Shown piece by piece: positions 7,912-14,830 of a stretch of 64,000 nucleotides of DNA. The notes under the pieces were generated by a model. It ran no database searches. It saw only the letters and a list, made by a program, of their open reading frames with translations, and had not been told where the DNA came from. Numbering within the stretch: the stretch's first letter is position 1; each line of letters opens with the position of its first letter. This DNA is from Microbulbifer sp. YPW16 (GTDB lineage Bacteria > Pseudomonadota > Gammaproteobacteria > Pseudomonadales > Cellvibrionaceae). Position numbers and translations under genes: made by a program. The stretch is from NCBI RefSeq assembly GCF_021290385.1, contig NZ_CP089928.1, positions 3,676,001 to 3,740,000 of the forward strand, read 5' to 3'.

Positions 7912-9688
7912 CTGTAGAAAAACAGGATGACAACCTGATATCCCATCGGCTCTCTTTCTTATAAGTTTAATGATCACGATTTAAACACATCCGTTTTACA
8001 TAATCACTCATTGCACGTATTAAGGGCCTCTTTTGCGCAGACGAGTGTGGATATCCCTGTGAATCAGTGGATCGCCCCGTATCTCATCAACTTCTCAATG
8101 TTATGCACCAGGCAGAACATACGCCATTGCCCCTGGACCTTCTCACGACCACGTAAAGAGAAACGGCCTAGCCGTTTATTGGTACCAATATTACCGAACA
8201 CCGGCTCTACCACCGACATCCGGTGACTATAGATCGTCTTTCCCGCGATACTGTCGACGCGCTTTTTCATCCAGTCGGTCGCCGTGCGGCCATTGGTCCA
8301 GGTGGTGGACACCTGCCGGCCGTGGCCGTCGCGGGTATCGGCAGAACCGGGGTTGCGCATGCACTGGTGTTTGAGGTGACAGTGGCGGCAGTCAGTCAGG
8401 CGGCCCTCAAAGAACAGCTTGCGCTTGCCCTCACTGACTTGCTCCTCCCTGTAGAGAAGCAGTTCTTTACCGGCTGGGCAGATACAGGTCTTGCGGCGCT
8501 TATCGAAGGTGAATTCCCTGGCAGGAATCACCTGCTTGACGCCCACCAGGGTATCGCGATGACGCTTGCCATACTTTTCTTTTTGTTTGGCGAACGCCTT
8601 GTCCCGCGAGCGGAACTGGTTGTCGGGGATATAGGCGTTGATGCCTTCCTCTTTCAGATAGGCATTATTGCCCTCGTTGGAGAAACCAGTATCGGCGGTC
8701 ACGATGGTGCCATCGGCGAGGATGTCCGGATGGATGCCGGCTTTCCGGTAGTGTGCGGTGAGACCATCCAGCATGGGCTTGAGCGTATGGTATTCCTGGC
8801 CCTCGCCGAAAGCCTGCGCCTCGACAATGATCTGGTGTTTCTTGTCCACTGCGGCGACACCGTTGTACCCCTGGATGGTGCCCTTGCTGGTGGTCATCTT
8901 GGCCGACTCATTGTCGGTGATATTACTTTTGACTTCTTTCGGGGTCTTGCCTTGCCCCATCCTTGGGGCTTGCGTCTTTAGGAACTTGTCTATCTTCTCG
9001 AAGTGCTGCTTGAGCGTATCCGTCGCCTGCGCCAGTCGCTGCTTGCGCTCCCGCTCGGCGGGCTTGCGGCCATCCAGCTTCTTGTGTTCCTTGATGCAGT
9101 GCCGGATCTTCTTGCGGATCTTGGCCTGCTTTTGCTCGAGTTCCTTGAATGTACCGGAGTGCTCCTTACTGGCATTCGACGGCATCTTGCAACCATCAAT
9201 CGCAAACAGCTCGTTGCCCAGCAGTCCCTCCTGGTCACATACCATCAGTACCTGCTCAAAGATCGACTCGATCGCATCCGGGTAACTGCTGACAAAGCTG
9301 GCGATACTGGTGAAGTGCGGCACTGAATCGCAGGAAAGCGCCTTGAAGATGATATTGTGCTCACATTGCCACTGGATCTCGCGGCTGGAGGTGATGCCCT
9401 TGGAGTATGCGAACAGGATGATCTTTAACAGAATGGCGGGATCGTAAGCCGATCGACCACCGGCGTCATTCTGGTACTTTTCGTAGAAGGCAGACAGGTC
9501 GATATGGTCATCGATCAGGTGGTGGAGGGTAAATTCGAAGGTATTCGGCTGCAATTGCTCTTCGAAATTGATCACAACCATCGCGTCCTGGTTGTAATTG
9601 TACCGCTTGAAGTTTGGCATGGCGGGATTCCCCTTTTCGACCTGCCAATTCTATCAAAAAACACTATATTTTAAGAGTTTTTCTACAG
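7912..9688 (-). mobile_element. IS1182-family insertion sequence
   Basis: 1,777 bp element bounded by perfect 12 bp inverted repeats, CTGTAGAAAAAC at 7912-7923 and its complement at 9677-9688, with one transposase gene between. It sits within an attC: right of it the array continues with the attC body at 9693-9832, left of it is the short core CGTTATGTG at 7901-7908. No identical flanking duplication was seen (flanks GAGC and CAGA). The reading frame and both ends are intact, so the copy may be active. Confidence 0.85.
8064..9620 (-). CDS. IS1182-family DDE transposase
   Basis: 518 residues, full length for the family. N-terminal DUF772-type domain (DDHIDLSAFYEKYQN...AYDPAILLKIILFAYSKGI) at about 38-110. 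The catalytic DDE core has Asp in LFAIDGCKMPS (about 141), Asp in IVTADTGFSNE (about 310) and Glu in MSVVEPVFGNIG (about 470). A long charged helical insertion (roughly 160-225) separates the first acidic residue from the second. Cysteines in CICPAG and CRHCHLKHQC suggest a zinc-binding segment near 375-420, also usual in this group. It inserts and excises the element via the flanking 12 bp terminal repeats. ATG start. Confidence 0.93.
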   Translation of the reverse strand: MPNFKRYNYNQDAMVVINFEEQLQPNTFEFTLHHLIDDHIDLSAFYEKYQNDAGGRSAYDPAILLKIILFAYSKGITSSREIQWQCEHNIIFKALSCDSVPHFTSIASFVSSYPDAIESIFEQVLMVCDQEGLLGNELFAIDGCKMPSNASKEHSGTFKELEQKQAKIRKKIRHCIKEHKKLDGRKPAERERKQRLAQATDTLKQHFEKIDKFLKTQAPRMGQGKTPKEVKSNITDNESAKMTTSKGTIQGYNGVAAVDKKHQIIVEAQAFGEGQEYHTLKPMLDGLTAHYRKAGIHPDILADGTIVTADTGFSNEGNNAYLKEEGINAYIPDNQFRSRDKAFAKQKEKYGKRHRDTLVGVKQVIPAREFTFDKRRKTCICPAGKELLLYREEQVSEGKRKLFFEGRLTDCRHCHLKHQCMRNPGSADTRDGHGRQVSTTWTNGRTATDWMKKRVDSIAGKTIYSHRMSVVEPVFGNIGTNKRLGRFSLRGREKVQGQWRMFCLVHNIEKLMRYGAIH

Positions 9689-9692
9689 CCAG

Positions 9693-9832
9693 AACGCCCA
9701 CAGCAGGGGCGGCTTACCTTGTGCGCATTTTGCGCGAAAATGGGAGCAAAGCGACCGCGCAATATGTGCACAAGGTAAGCCGTCCCGCGGAGGCCCGAAG
9801 GGCCATAGCAAACTGCCTGTGTTTGTTAAGGC
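9693..9832 (-). other. attC site with long stem, interrupted by the IS at its 3' end
   Basis: 140 bp. Minus strand begins CCTTAACAAACACAGGCAG and ends CTGCTGTGGGCGTT. CACAGGCAG pairs with CTGCTGTG leaving one bulged G, as attC L''/L' arms do. A second, near-perfect 23 bp arm pair (GGCTTACCTTGTG at 9711-9723 and its partner at 9769-9784) extends the stem. The insertion sequence begins four bases after the terminal GCGTT. Confidence 0.72.
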
Positions 9833-9835
9833 TCG

Positions 9836-10126
9836 CTAGCAACCAGGGCCGAAAAACTCAGAAACACTATTGGGAGCCATGTATAACGCCTGCCCACTGT
9901 ACCAAGCCATGATAAGCAGCACTATAAACACAGTGGTCGCACCCACTCCGATCTTTAAAGAGTTACCTGAAGCCCGATAACTCGTAGCCACAGACAATAC
10001 AAAATTTGCTCCAGCTACGGCAGTAACAGTTTGCCGAACCGTAATGTAACCACCACACTGGTAGAAACCAAGGAAAACGACGCAGGCCAAAGCTATAGAA
10101 ATTGAAATTATTGCGAGTAGTTTCAA
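9836..10126 (-). CDS. integron cassette gene, small membrane protein
   Basis: 96 residues with about three membrane segments (3-20, 31-47, 58-76), glycine and cysteine at the ends (QCGGYITV, FFGPGC). No family recognised. The stop lies 4 bases from the attC at 9693-9832 and the ATG lies about 16 bases from the attC at 10142-10220, so it fills a normal cassette. Confidence 0.55.
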   Translation of the reverse strand: MKLLAIISISIALACVVFLGFYQCGGYITVRQTVTAVAGANFVLSVATSYRASGNSLKIGVGATTVFIVLLIMAWYSGQALYMAPNSVSEFFGPGC

Positions 10127-10141
10127 TGAAGTTCTCGTGGT

Positions 10142-10220
10142 GCCTTAACGCTGCCATCACCGGTGCCAAAGCCGAAGCACAGCGGAGGTTTTGGCATCCG
10201 GTGCATGGCCTGGTTATGCC
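10142..10220 (-). other. attC recombination site
   Basis: 79 bp. Minus strand GGCATAACCAGGCC ... GGCAGCGTTAAGGC. Arms CACCGGATGCCAAA and TTTGGCACCGGTG pair with a single extra A on one side. The stop of the upstream lipoprotein gene is inside it. Confidence 0.75.
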
Positions 10221-10651
10221 TTGGAGGACACGGCTATGCGCCACTGCCCATTATCAGGATCTTTGACAAAGCTTGCCTCATCACGAGGAAAGCACTGGCC
10301 AGAGAGTTCCGAGAAGTCACCCTGACCTCTTGAATGAACTACATATTCGAGAACCTCATTCCCCGTCGCAAACACGATCACATTGTGTCCGTCTGAGTGC
10401 AATACATCTGTATGTTCGCCGACATTCCATTCAAAGCCCAAGGCTTCACTTGACCTTTCGTTGTAAGGCCCGAAAAAGCAAACTTGTGACCAGTTGTCGC
10501 CAGCGAGCCCGGCGAAGTCAATAGATCTATATTCGCTTTCCCGTAGCTCCTCCGAGATTGCCTTACTCAAATCACTTGCGACGTAGGCTGGATCAGAGCA
10601 AGCCACCAGAATACAGGCCGAAATCAAAACTAGCGTTCTAGTCATAGGCAT
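10214..10651 (-). CDS. integron cassette gene, predicted lipoprotein
   Basis: 145 residues. The N-terminus TRTLVLISACILVACSDPA is a lipoprotein signal with lipobox LVAC, so the mature protein should start at Cys18 and be membrane-anchored; Asp after Ser (CSD) does not settle inner or outer membrane. The rest is soluble, with cysteines in VCFFGPYNERSS and GQCFPRDE. No family assigned. Two in-frame ATGs, 10651 and 10645: the first overlaps the attC core GCGTTATGCC, so initiation may occur at either. The TAA stop (10214-10216) lies in the next attC. Confidence 0.65.
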   Translation of the reverse strand: MPMTRTLVLISACILVACSDPAYVASDLSKAISEELRESEYRSIDFAGLAGDNWSQVCFFGPYNERSSEALGFEWNVGEHTDVLHSDGHNVIVFATGNEVLEYVVHSRGQGDFSELSGQCFPRDEASFVKDPDNGQWRIAVSSKA

Positions 10652-10736
10652 AACGCCCTAATAACCGGCAGCCGAAGCGCAGCGTAGGCTGTCCGGCGCG
10701 TGTCTTTCGCGCGCGAAGTTCATTAGCTTGTTAAGC
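10648..10736 (-). other. attC recombination site
   Basis: About 89 bp. Minus strand GCTTAACAAGCTAATG ... TTAGGGCGTTATGC. Arms CTAAT / ATTAG and CCGGCAGCC / GGCTGTCCGG pair. The ATG of the lipoprotein gene begins within the 3' core. Confidence 0.75.
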
Positions 10737-10742
10737 ATGGGC

Positions 10743-10961
10743 TTACTCTGAATCCGGATTATGAACAATTAGCCCTGGGAGAGATTCACCTACATTAAAA
10801 TGCTCATGCTCCCAAGAGCTACCTTCTTTCTCGATACCATCCGCACAATCAGCTAAAAAGGCAGCCAAAGACCTCAGAACCTCAGGCCCCGCTGAAATGG
10901 TCACTTCAGTCAATTCCAAAAGCTGATTATCTGTCGATTTCGAATAGCCGTAAATTTTCAT
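10743..10961 (-). CDS. integron cassette gene, Imm32-like small protein
   Basis: 72 residues, soluble. The pattern MKIYGYSK...LLELTEVTISAGPEVLRSLAAFLADCADGIEK...WEHEHF resembles the Imm32 group of predicted immunity proteins, found both beside polymorphic toxins and as stand-alone cassettes. This is a by-eye resemblance from memory. No toxin gene is adjacent: the flanks are attC sites on both sides. If it is Imm32 it could act as an orphan immunity protein. Confidence 0.6.
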   Translation of the reverse strand: MKIYGYSKSTDNQLLELTEVTISAGPEVLRSLAAFLADCADGIEKEGSSWEHEHFNVGESLPGLIVHNPDSE

Positions 10962-10968
10962 TAGTGAT

Positions 10969-11058
10969 GCTTAACGCCCCGCACAAGGGCAGACAAATAA
11001 GCGCAGCGTTTTGGCTGTCCCAGCGACCAAAGGGAGCGATTGCTGCGGCTTGTTAAGT
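10969..11058 (-). other. attC recombination site
   Basis: 90 bp. Minus strand ACTTAACAAGCCGCAG ... GGGGCGTTAAGC. Arms GGGCAGACAAA and TTTGGCTGTCCC pair with one or two extrahelical bases. Confidence 0.75.
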
Positions 11059-11454
11059 TTACACTTCATGCTCAGCCAGGTACTCACATTTTGGATTAGG
11101 GCCAACCAAAATGGTTTTTAACCAAGAGATTGAAAATCCAATGCACGCTAGAACTGCCATTCCCGCCCCGATTGTTCCCGCAAAACTTGCCACGAGAAAA
11201 AATGTATCACCGAAATAGCTATTAAAATAGATTCCAAGAATTGCCAAGAGGGAAAAGTAGGCGATGAATTGTACAAGCCAACTAAAAGCATACCTTATTC
11301 TTCTCGCTTTGAAGCTAGATAGAGCTTCCCCTTCTTCTGGAAATGGGCCAAACCAACTAAATGCCACAAAAGTGATAATATTTGGCCTCATAAACCTCAA
11401 GGTCACTAAGACAACGAAAACAATAAGATAAAATATTGCGATTTTTTCGATCAT
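11059..11454 (-). CDS. integron cassette gene, membrane protein
   Basis: 131 residues, about three membrane segments (4-21, 55-80, 85-112), with a cytoplasmic-looking loop SFKARRIRYAFSW rich in Arg/Lys and a charged tail GPNPKCEYLAEHEV. No known domain. The stop adjoins the attC at 10969-11058 and the ATG is a few bases from the attC at 11459-11551. AT-rich. Confidence 0.6.
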   Translation of the reverse strand: MIEKIAIFYLIVFVVLVTLRFMRPNIITFVAFSWFGPFPEEGEALSSFKARRIRYAFSWLVQFIAYFSLLAILGIYFNSYFGDTFFLVASFAGTIGAGMAVLACIGFSISWLKTILVGPNPKCEYLAEHEV

Positions 11455-11458
11455 AGAA

Positions 11459-11551
11459 ACTTAACGCCCGGCTTTGGGGCGGACTTGGAGCTGCGAAGCA
11501 GCGGAAAGGCCGTCCCAGCCCCGAAGGGGCAACAACAGCCGCTTGTTAACG
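11459..11551 (-). other. attC recombination site
   Basis: 93 bp. Minus strand CGTTAACAAGCGGC ... CCGGGCGTTAAG. Arms GGGGCGGACTT and AAGGCCGTCCC pair; the loop region has GCTGCGAAGCAGC. The stop of the upstream gene (11546-11548) lies in the 5' core. Confidence 0.77.
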
Positions 11552-11956
11552 TCCGTACCAATGCCCAAGGCTTTCTCCGGCCTTTAGTAGCTCGTCTAAC
11601 TGCTGACATGCATATTTTGCATATTCCCAGCCAATTCTGGAAATTGGCATAATGTAGACGCCTATGACTTTATTTTCTTCCTTTTTGTATACAGCCATGA
11701 ACTTAGAGTCATGGGCTAAAGGTATTGCATCACTACAGATTTCATCAAATTTATACTTGTTGTACGTGGCGCATGACTCTCTACAACCGTAAATTTTGAT
11801 TCGGACTAACGTATCCGGCCATTCATAGAGCGGGCCATCTGACATATTGAAAATCGATTGTAGATCCAACGGTATATCGACTTTATATGCAGTCTCCCAC
11901 AAGACAAGCTCTCTTGTTGTAGCAGCACTTGGAGATTCGGGCTCTACTATCTTCAT
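11546..11956 (-). CDS. integron cassette gene, possible SUKH/SMI1-like protein
   Basis: 136 residues from the ATG at 11956, which directly follows the attC; the frame stays open further upstream through the attC, but that stretch is the recombination site, not protein. Soluble. ELVLWETAYKVDIPLDLQSIFNMSDGPLYEW resembles the N-terminal part of SMI1/KNR4 (SUKH) proteins, where a helix and LP..L..F....NG precede a Tyr/Trp. SUKH proteins often serve as immunity proteins to contact-dependent toxins. The later GVYIMPISRIGWEYA is not diagnostic, so the assignment is tentative. Confidence 0.5.
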   Translation of the reverse strand: MKIVEPESPSAATTRELVLWETAYKVDIPLDLQSIFNMSDGPLYEWPDTLVRIKIYGCRESCATYNKYKFDEICSDAIPLAHDSKFMAVYKKEENKVIGVYIMPISRIGWEYAKYACQQLDELLKAGESLGHWYGR

Positions 11957-11958
11957 GA

Positions 11959-12042
11959 CATTAACGCCGCCAACAGGCGACCATTTGGAGTGGAGCCAAA
12001 GGCGGAACGGAAAATGGGTCGCTCTGCTTGGCCTTGTTAACT
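11959..12042 (-). other. attC recombination site
   Basis: 84 bp. Minus strand AGTTAACAAGGCCAAGC ... GGCGGCGTTAATG. Arms GCGACCATTT and AAATGGGTCGC pair with one bulge. It lies between the stop at 12045 and the ATG at 11956. Confidence 0.77.
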
Positions 12043-12044
12043 TT

Positions 12045-12488
12045 TTACAGGCTACCAAGCGCCACCTCAATTTCACTTAAGATTGCTGATAGTGAGCGGC
12101 CTTTAGGTTGATTTGCTAGCTCAAAAGCTACCTCCATAGGTGCGAAAAGAGCATTTGGGTTGCTGAATGAGGAGAATTCACCAACAACATAATGGCCATA
12201 ATAGCGAGAGCTAGGAGCTTCACACACGCTCCAGCAACCACCGTATTTCTCGACAAACAGCTCTCCAATGAAATAGCCAATTCGAACAATAATCCAGTTC
12301 TTCACATCATCTGAGATATCTTGCTCCGATAGCCAGTTGCTTATTGGTTCAAGAAAAGCAACTGGATTGATCAGGATTTCATGTGGATTTTGGAAGCCTA
12401 ACTTTTGAGAGAAATCGTGAAGCACAGGCATTCGTTCCTCTCGGAATGAATCGAATCTTTCTTTCTGTTTTTCGATGTCTATGGACAT
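12045..12488 (-). CDS. integron cassette gene, first of the array, unknown soluble protein
   Basis: 147 residues, no signal or membrane segment. N-terminal charged helix (SIDIEKQKERFDSFREERM), then a compact domain with WIIVRIGYFIGELFVEKYGGCWSV and SRYYGHYVVGEF. The Tyr/Trp/Gly-rich centre looks like the small domain found in many cassette-encoded hypotheticals, but no family is named. Upstream, the minus strand has a lone core site CTGTTAACTTT (12507-12514) where the first cassette would join attI or an older attC. Confidence 0.55.
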   Translation of the reverse strand: MSIDIEKQKERFDSFREERMPVLHDFSQKLGFQNPHEILINPVAFLEPISNWLSEQDISDDVKNWIIVRIGYFIGELFVEKYGGCWSVCEAPSSRYYGHYVVGEFSSFSNPNALFAPMEVAFELANQPKGRSLSAILSEIEVALGSL

Positions 12489-12822
12489 TCTCGATCTCTA
12501 TTGGAAAGTTAACAGTTTATTCAAAAGACGCATCTATATATCCATTCGTCGTCTATCTACAAATAGTGATGCGTGAGTGTTATCAGATAACTCATATTTT
12601 TCAATACATTAGAGCCTTTTCGAGGGTGGCAGCTCAGGCAAAAACGTGATGCGTCTTGCTATCCAGCTGAGCCACTAACCCTTTCTTCTCCGAGAATGCG
12701 CTTTAAAATCAATAGATTAGAGGGGCTCCTCGGGCAGATACACGACGCGTCTCGTGATCTGGGTCTTTTTCCTGACGTTCCTGACTAATTTTGGGCTCGG
12801 CTCGCTATTGTGGGATACAAAA
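12489..12822. other. non-coding right border of the cassette array
   Basis: 334 bp without a gene. Contains the core GTTAAC at 12508-12513, a 10 bp inverted pair AAGACGCATC (12523-12532) and GATGCGTCTT (12648-12657), and the tRNA-like fragment described separately. No integrase gene or remnant was recognised. Confidence 0.5.
12648..12681 (-). pseudogene. tRNA 5'-half remnant
   Basis: On the minus strand GTGGCTCAGCTGGATAGCA matches the D-arm region of bacterial tRNAs such as tRNA-Arg (GTAGCTCAGCTGGATAGAGC). The match stops before the anticodon arm and no T-arm (GGTTCGAATCC) follows. It looks like a fragment of a tRNA gene, the usual scar of an integration event, at the edge of the accessory region. 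Confidence 0.4.
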
Positions 12823-12844
12823 AAAGCGGGCTTTCGCCCGCTTT
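12823..12844 (-). terminator. rho-independent terminator of nrdB
   Basis: On the minus strand AAAGCGGG-CGAAAG-CCCGCTTT is followed by a run of T. It lies 70 bp after the nrdB stop. Confidence 0.9.
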
Positions 12845-12914
12845 CAATACCTCTCTTCCTGTGAGCGACTACTTGTTGTAGTTGTCCCTGTTTATTGCTT
12901 CTTGGTTGTTCCTA

Positions 12915-14180
12915 CTACCACTGAAGCGCACCGCCGGTCTGGTATTCGATAACCCGCGTCTCGAAGAAGTTCTTCTCTTTCCGCAGGTCCATGATCTCGG
13001 ACATCCAGGGGAAGGGGTTCTGGGCACCCGGGAACTGCTCTTTCAGGCCCAGCTGGCTCAACCGGCGGTTGGCGATGAAGTGGAGGTATTCCTCCATCAT
13101 GTTGGCGTTCATGCCCAGTACGCCGCGGGGCATGGTGTCGCGGGCGTAGGCCACTTCCAGTTCCATGCCTTCCAGGATCATCTGCGCCACTTCCTGCTGG
13201 AACTCCGGGGTCCACAGGTGCGGGTTTTCCAGCTTGATCTGGTTGATGACGTCGATGCCGAAGTTCAGGTGCATGGACTCGTCGCGCAGGATGTACTGGA
13301 ACTGCTCGGCAACGCCGGTCATCTTGTTGCGGCGGCCCATGGACAGGATCTGGGTAAAGCCGCAGTAGAAGAAGATGCCCTCGGTCACGGCGTAGAAGGC
13401 GATCAGGTTGCGCAGCAGCTCCTGGTCGGTTTCCACGGTGCCGGTCTTGAAGTTGGGGTCGCCGATGGACTGGGTGTGCTTGAGGCTCCAGGCGGCTTTC
13501 TTGGCAACGCTGGGCACCTCGCGGTACATGTTGAATACCTCGCCCTCGTCCATGCCCAGGGACTCCACGCAGTACTGGTAGGCGTGGGTGTGGATGGCTT
13601 CCTCGAAGGACTGGCGCAGCAGGTACTGGCGGCACTCCGGGTTGGTGATGTGGCGGTAGATGGCCAGCACCAGGTTATTCGCCACCAGGCTGTCGGCGGT
13701 GGAGAAGTAGCCCAGGGAGTATTCCACGATGCGGCGCTCGTCCTCGGTCAGACCCTCGGGGTCTTTCCACATGGACACGTCCTTGTTCATGTTCACTTCC
13801 TGCGGCATCCAGTGGTTGGCGCAGCCGTCCAGGTATTTCTGCCAGGCCCAGTCGTACTTGAAGGGCACCAGCTGGTTCAGGTCGGCGCGGCAGTTGATGA
13901 TGCGCTTCTCGTCCACCTCGATACGGGCGGCGCCCATTTCCAGCTCTTCCAGGCCCGGGGCGGGGTCCATGTCGGCTACGGCGGCCCGTGCCGCTGCCAC
14001 GGCGTCGGAGGCCGGCGCGGTGGTAACGGTGGATTGGGCCGCGGGCGACGCCGGTGCGGCGTGGCTCTCATAGGAGACAGCCGGTTCGGACACCTGCTGT
14101 TGCAGTGTTTCCGGCGCCGGTCGCGGTTCAGTGCTTTTCTTTTCTTGTGACGGTGTTTCGAGATCGTCCCAGCTAAGCAT
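12915..14180 (-). CDS. nrdB: ribonucleotide reductase class Ia, beta subunit
   Basis: 421 residues from the ATG at 14180 ([10 protein letters not shown], the usual start in pseudomonad-type NrdB; AAGG six bases upstream). The subunit holds the diiron-tyrosyl radical cofactor and passes the radical to NrdA. After a 75-residue Ala/Pro/Glu-rich N-terminal linker, the ferritin-like core carries the iron ligands and their surroundings: Glu/His in [14 protein letters not shown], Glu in [11 protein letters not shown] and Glu/His in [11 protein letters not shown]. The C-terminal tail ([10 protein letters not shown]) should bind NrdA. It is downstream of nrdA on the same strand, but 650 bp separate them, much more than in a normal nrdAB operon. 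Confidence 0.95.
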   Translation of the reverse strand: MLSWDDLETPSQEKKSTEPRPAPETLQQQVSEPAVSYESHAAPASPAAQSTVTTAPASDAVAAARAAVADMDPAPGLEELEMGAARIEVDEKRIINCRADLNQLVPFKYDWAWQKYLDGCANHWMPQEVNMNKDVSMWKDPEGLTEDERRIVEYSLGYFSTADSLVANNLVLAIYRHITNPECRQYLLRQSFEEAIHTHAYQYCVESLGMDEGEVFNMYREVPSVAKKAAWSLKHTQSIGDPNFKTGTVETDQELLRNLIAFYAVTEGIFFYCGFTQILSMGRRNKMTGVAEQFQYILRDESMHLNFGIDVINQIKLENPHLWTPEFQQEVAQMILEGMELEVAYARDTMPRGVLGMNANMMEEYLHFIANRRLSQLGLKEQFPGAQNPFPWMSEIMDLRKEKNFFETRVIEYQTGGALQW

Positions 14181-14830
14181 ATTGGCCTTTCCGTCTTTTC
14201 TGCTGCGTGAATTGCTGCGTGTGTTCGATTCTTGTTGCCCCGGTGTGGCCACCGTTCTGCGGGTTAAGTCAGTGCGCCGGGGGCGGGGTTTCGGAACCGT
14301 CCGCGCCAGGGAAGGCGCGGCCGGAGCTACAGGGATGTATGTCTGCGTTTCCGAAATCCCGTCCCCGGTGCGCTGACGCCACAGGGGTGGTCCAGGCACC
14401 AGGGCAGTATTTGTGTCCGGGTTATTTTTAACCCGGGCTGGTGCAGGGCTTCCTGCGCCAGATCAAGTTTGCGGTGGAATCGGGTTCCCACCATTCGGGT
14501 TTCGAGTGCTGCCACTCCCCGGTCCGTTACTTCCCGCGCTTCCCCCATAGAAGGGCAGGGGACCGGGGGCGCAGCTTATGGTCTTAGCCGCAGTGCGGTT
14601 AGACGCTCTCCCCCGAGAGACTTTACGGCACCTTCATAAATCTACTGCGCGTGCGCCTGGCGGCGTCCGGCGGTGCTGGTGCGCCAGCCCGGTCGGCATG
14701 CTCATGTATTACCTATACACTCCGCTGCCTCCGCTCCGGCGGCCACCACCAGCCACCCGCTCGCTACGATTTCTGAAAGTGCCTTTAAAGGTGCCTTTCA
14801 GGTTTCCCCTTGCGGGGAAACTACTACTTC
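14181..14830. other. 650 bp structured spacer between nrdA and nrdB
   Basis: No convincing gene. Dense inverted repeats: the long pair 14271-14294 / 14351-14374, CCGCGCC/GGCGCGG (14301-14320), CCGGGTTA/TAACCCGG (14417-14436), CCCCGGTCC/GGACCGGGG (14517-14525 and 14558-14568) and TAGCCGCA/TGCGGTTA (14585-14601). Near the nrdA stop a smaller hairpin (TTTCCCCGCAAGGGGAAA on the minus strand) lacks a T-tract. This spacer could attenuate nrdB or host a structured RNA. Confidence 0.5.
14271..14374 (+). ncRNA. candidate structured RNA hairpin
   Basis: Arms 14271-14294 and 14351-14374 pair over 24 positions. All four mismatches become G-U wobbles if the plus strand is the RNA, but A-C mismatches on the minus strand, so an RNA antisense to the nrd direction is favoured. 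The 56-base loop holds a second perfect 7 bp hairpin. No promoter was identified. Family unknown. Confidence 0.35.

Noticed and set aside
6667-12822. Integron integrase gene at the array edge
   Set aside because: No tyrosine recombinase frame or remnant is visible in either flank; only cassettes and the IS1182 transposase are present.
12882-14150. Long open frame on the plus strand opposite nrdB
   Set aside because: Antisense shadow with the same skewed composition; nrdB on the other strand is certain.
14181-14830. Group I or II intron, cobalamin riboswitch or tmRNA between nrdA and nrdB
   Set aside because: The conserved motifs of these RNAs (for example intron domain V, the cobalamin box, the tmRNA ends) were not found.
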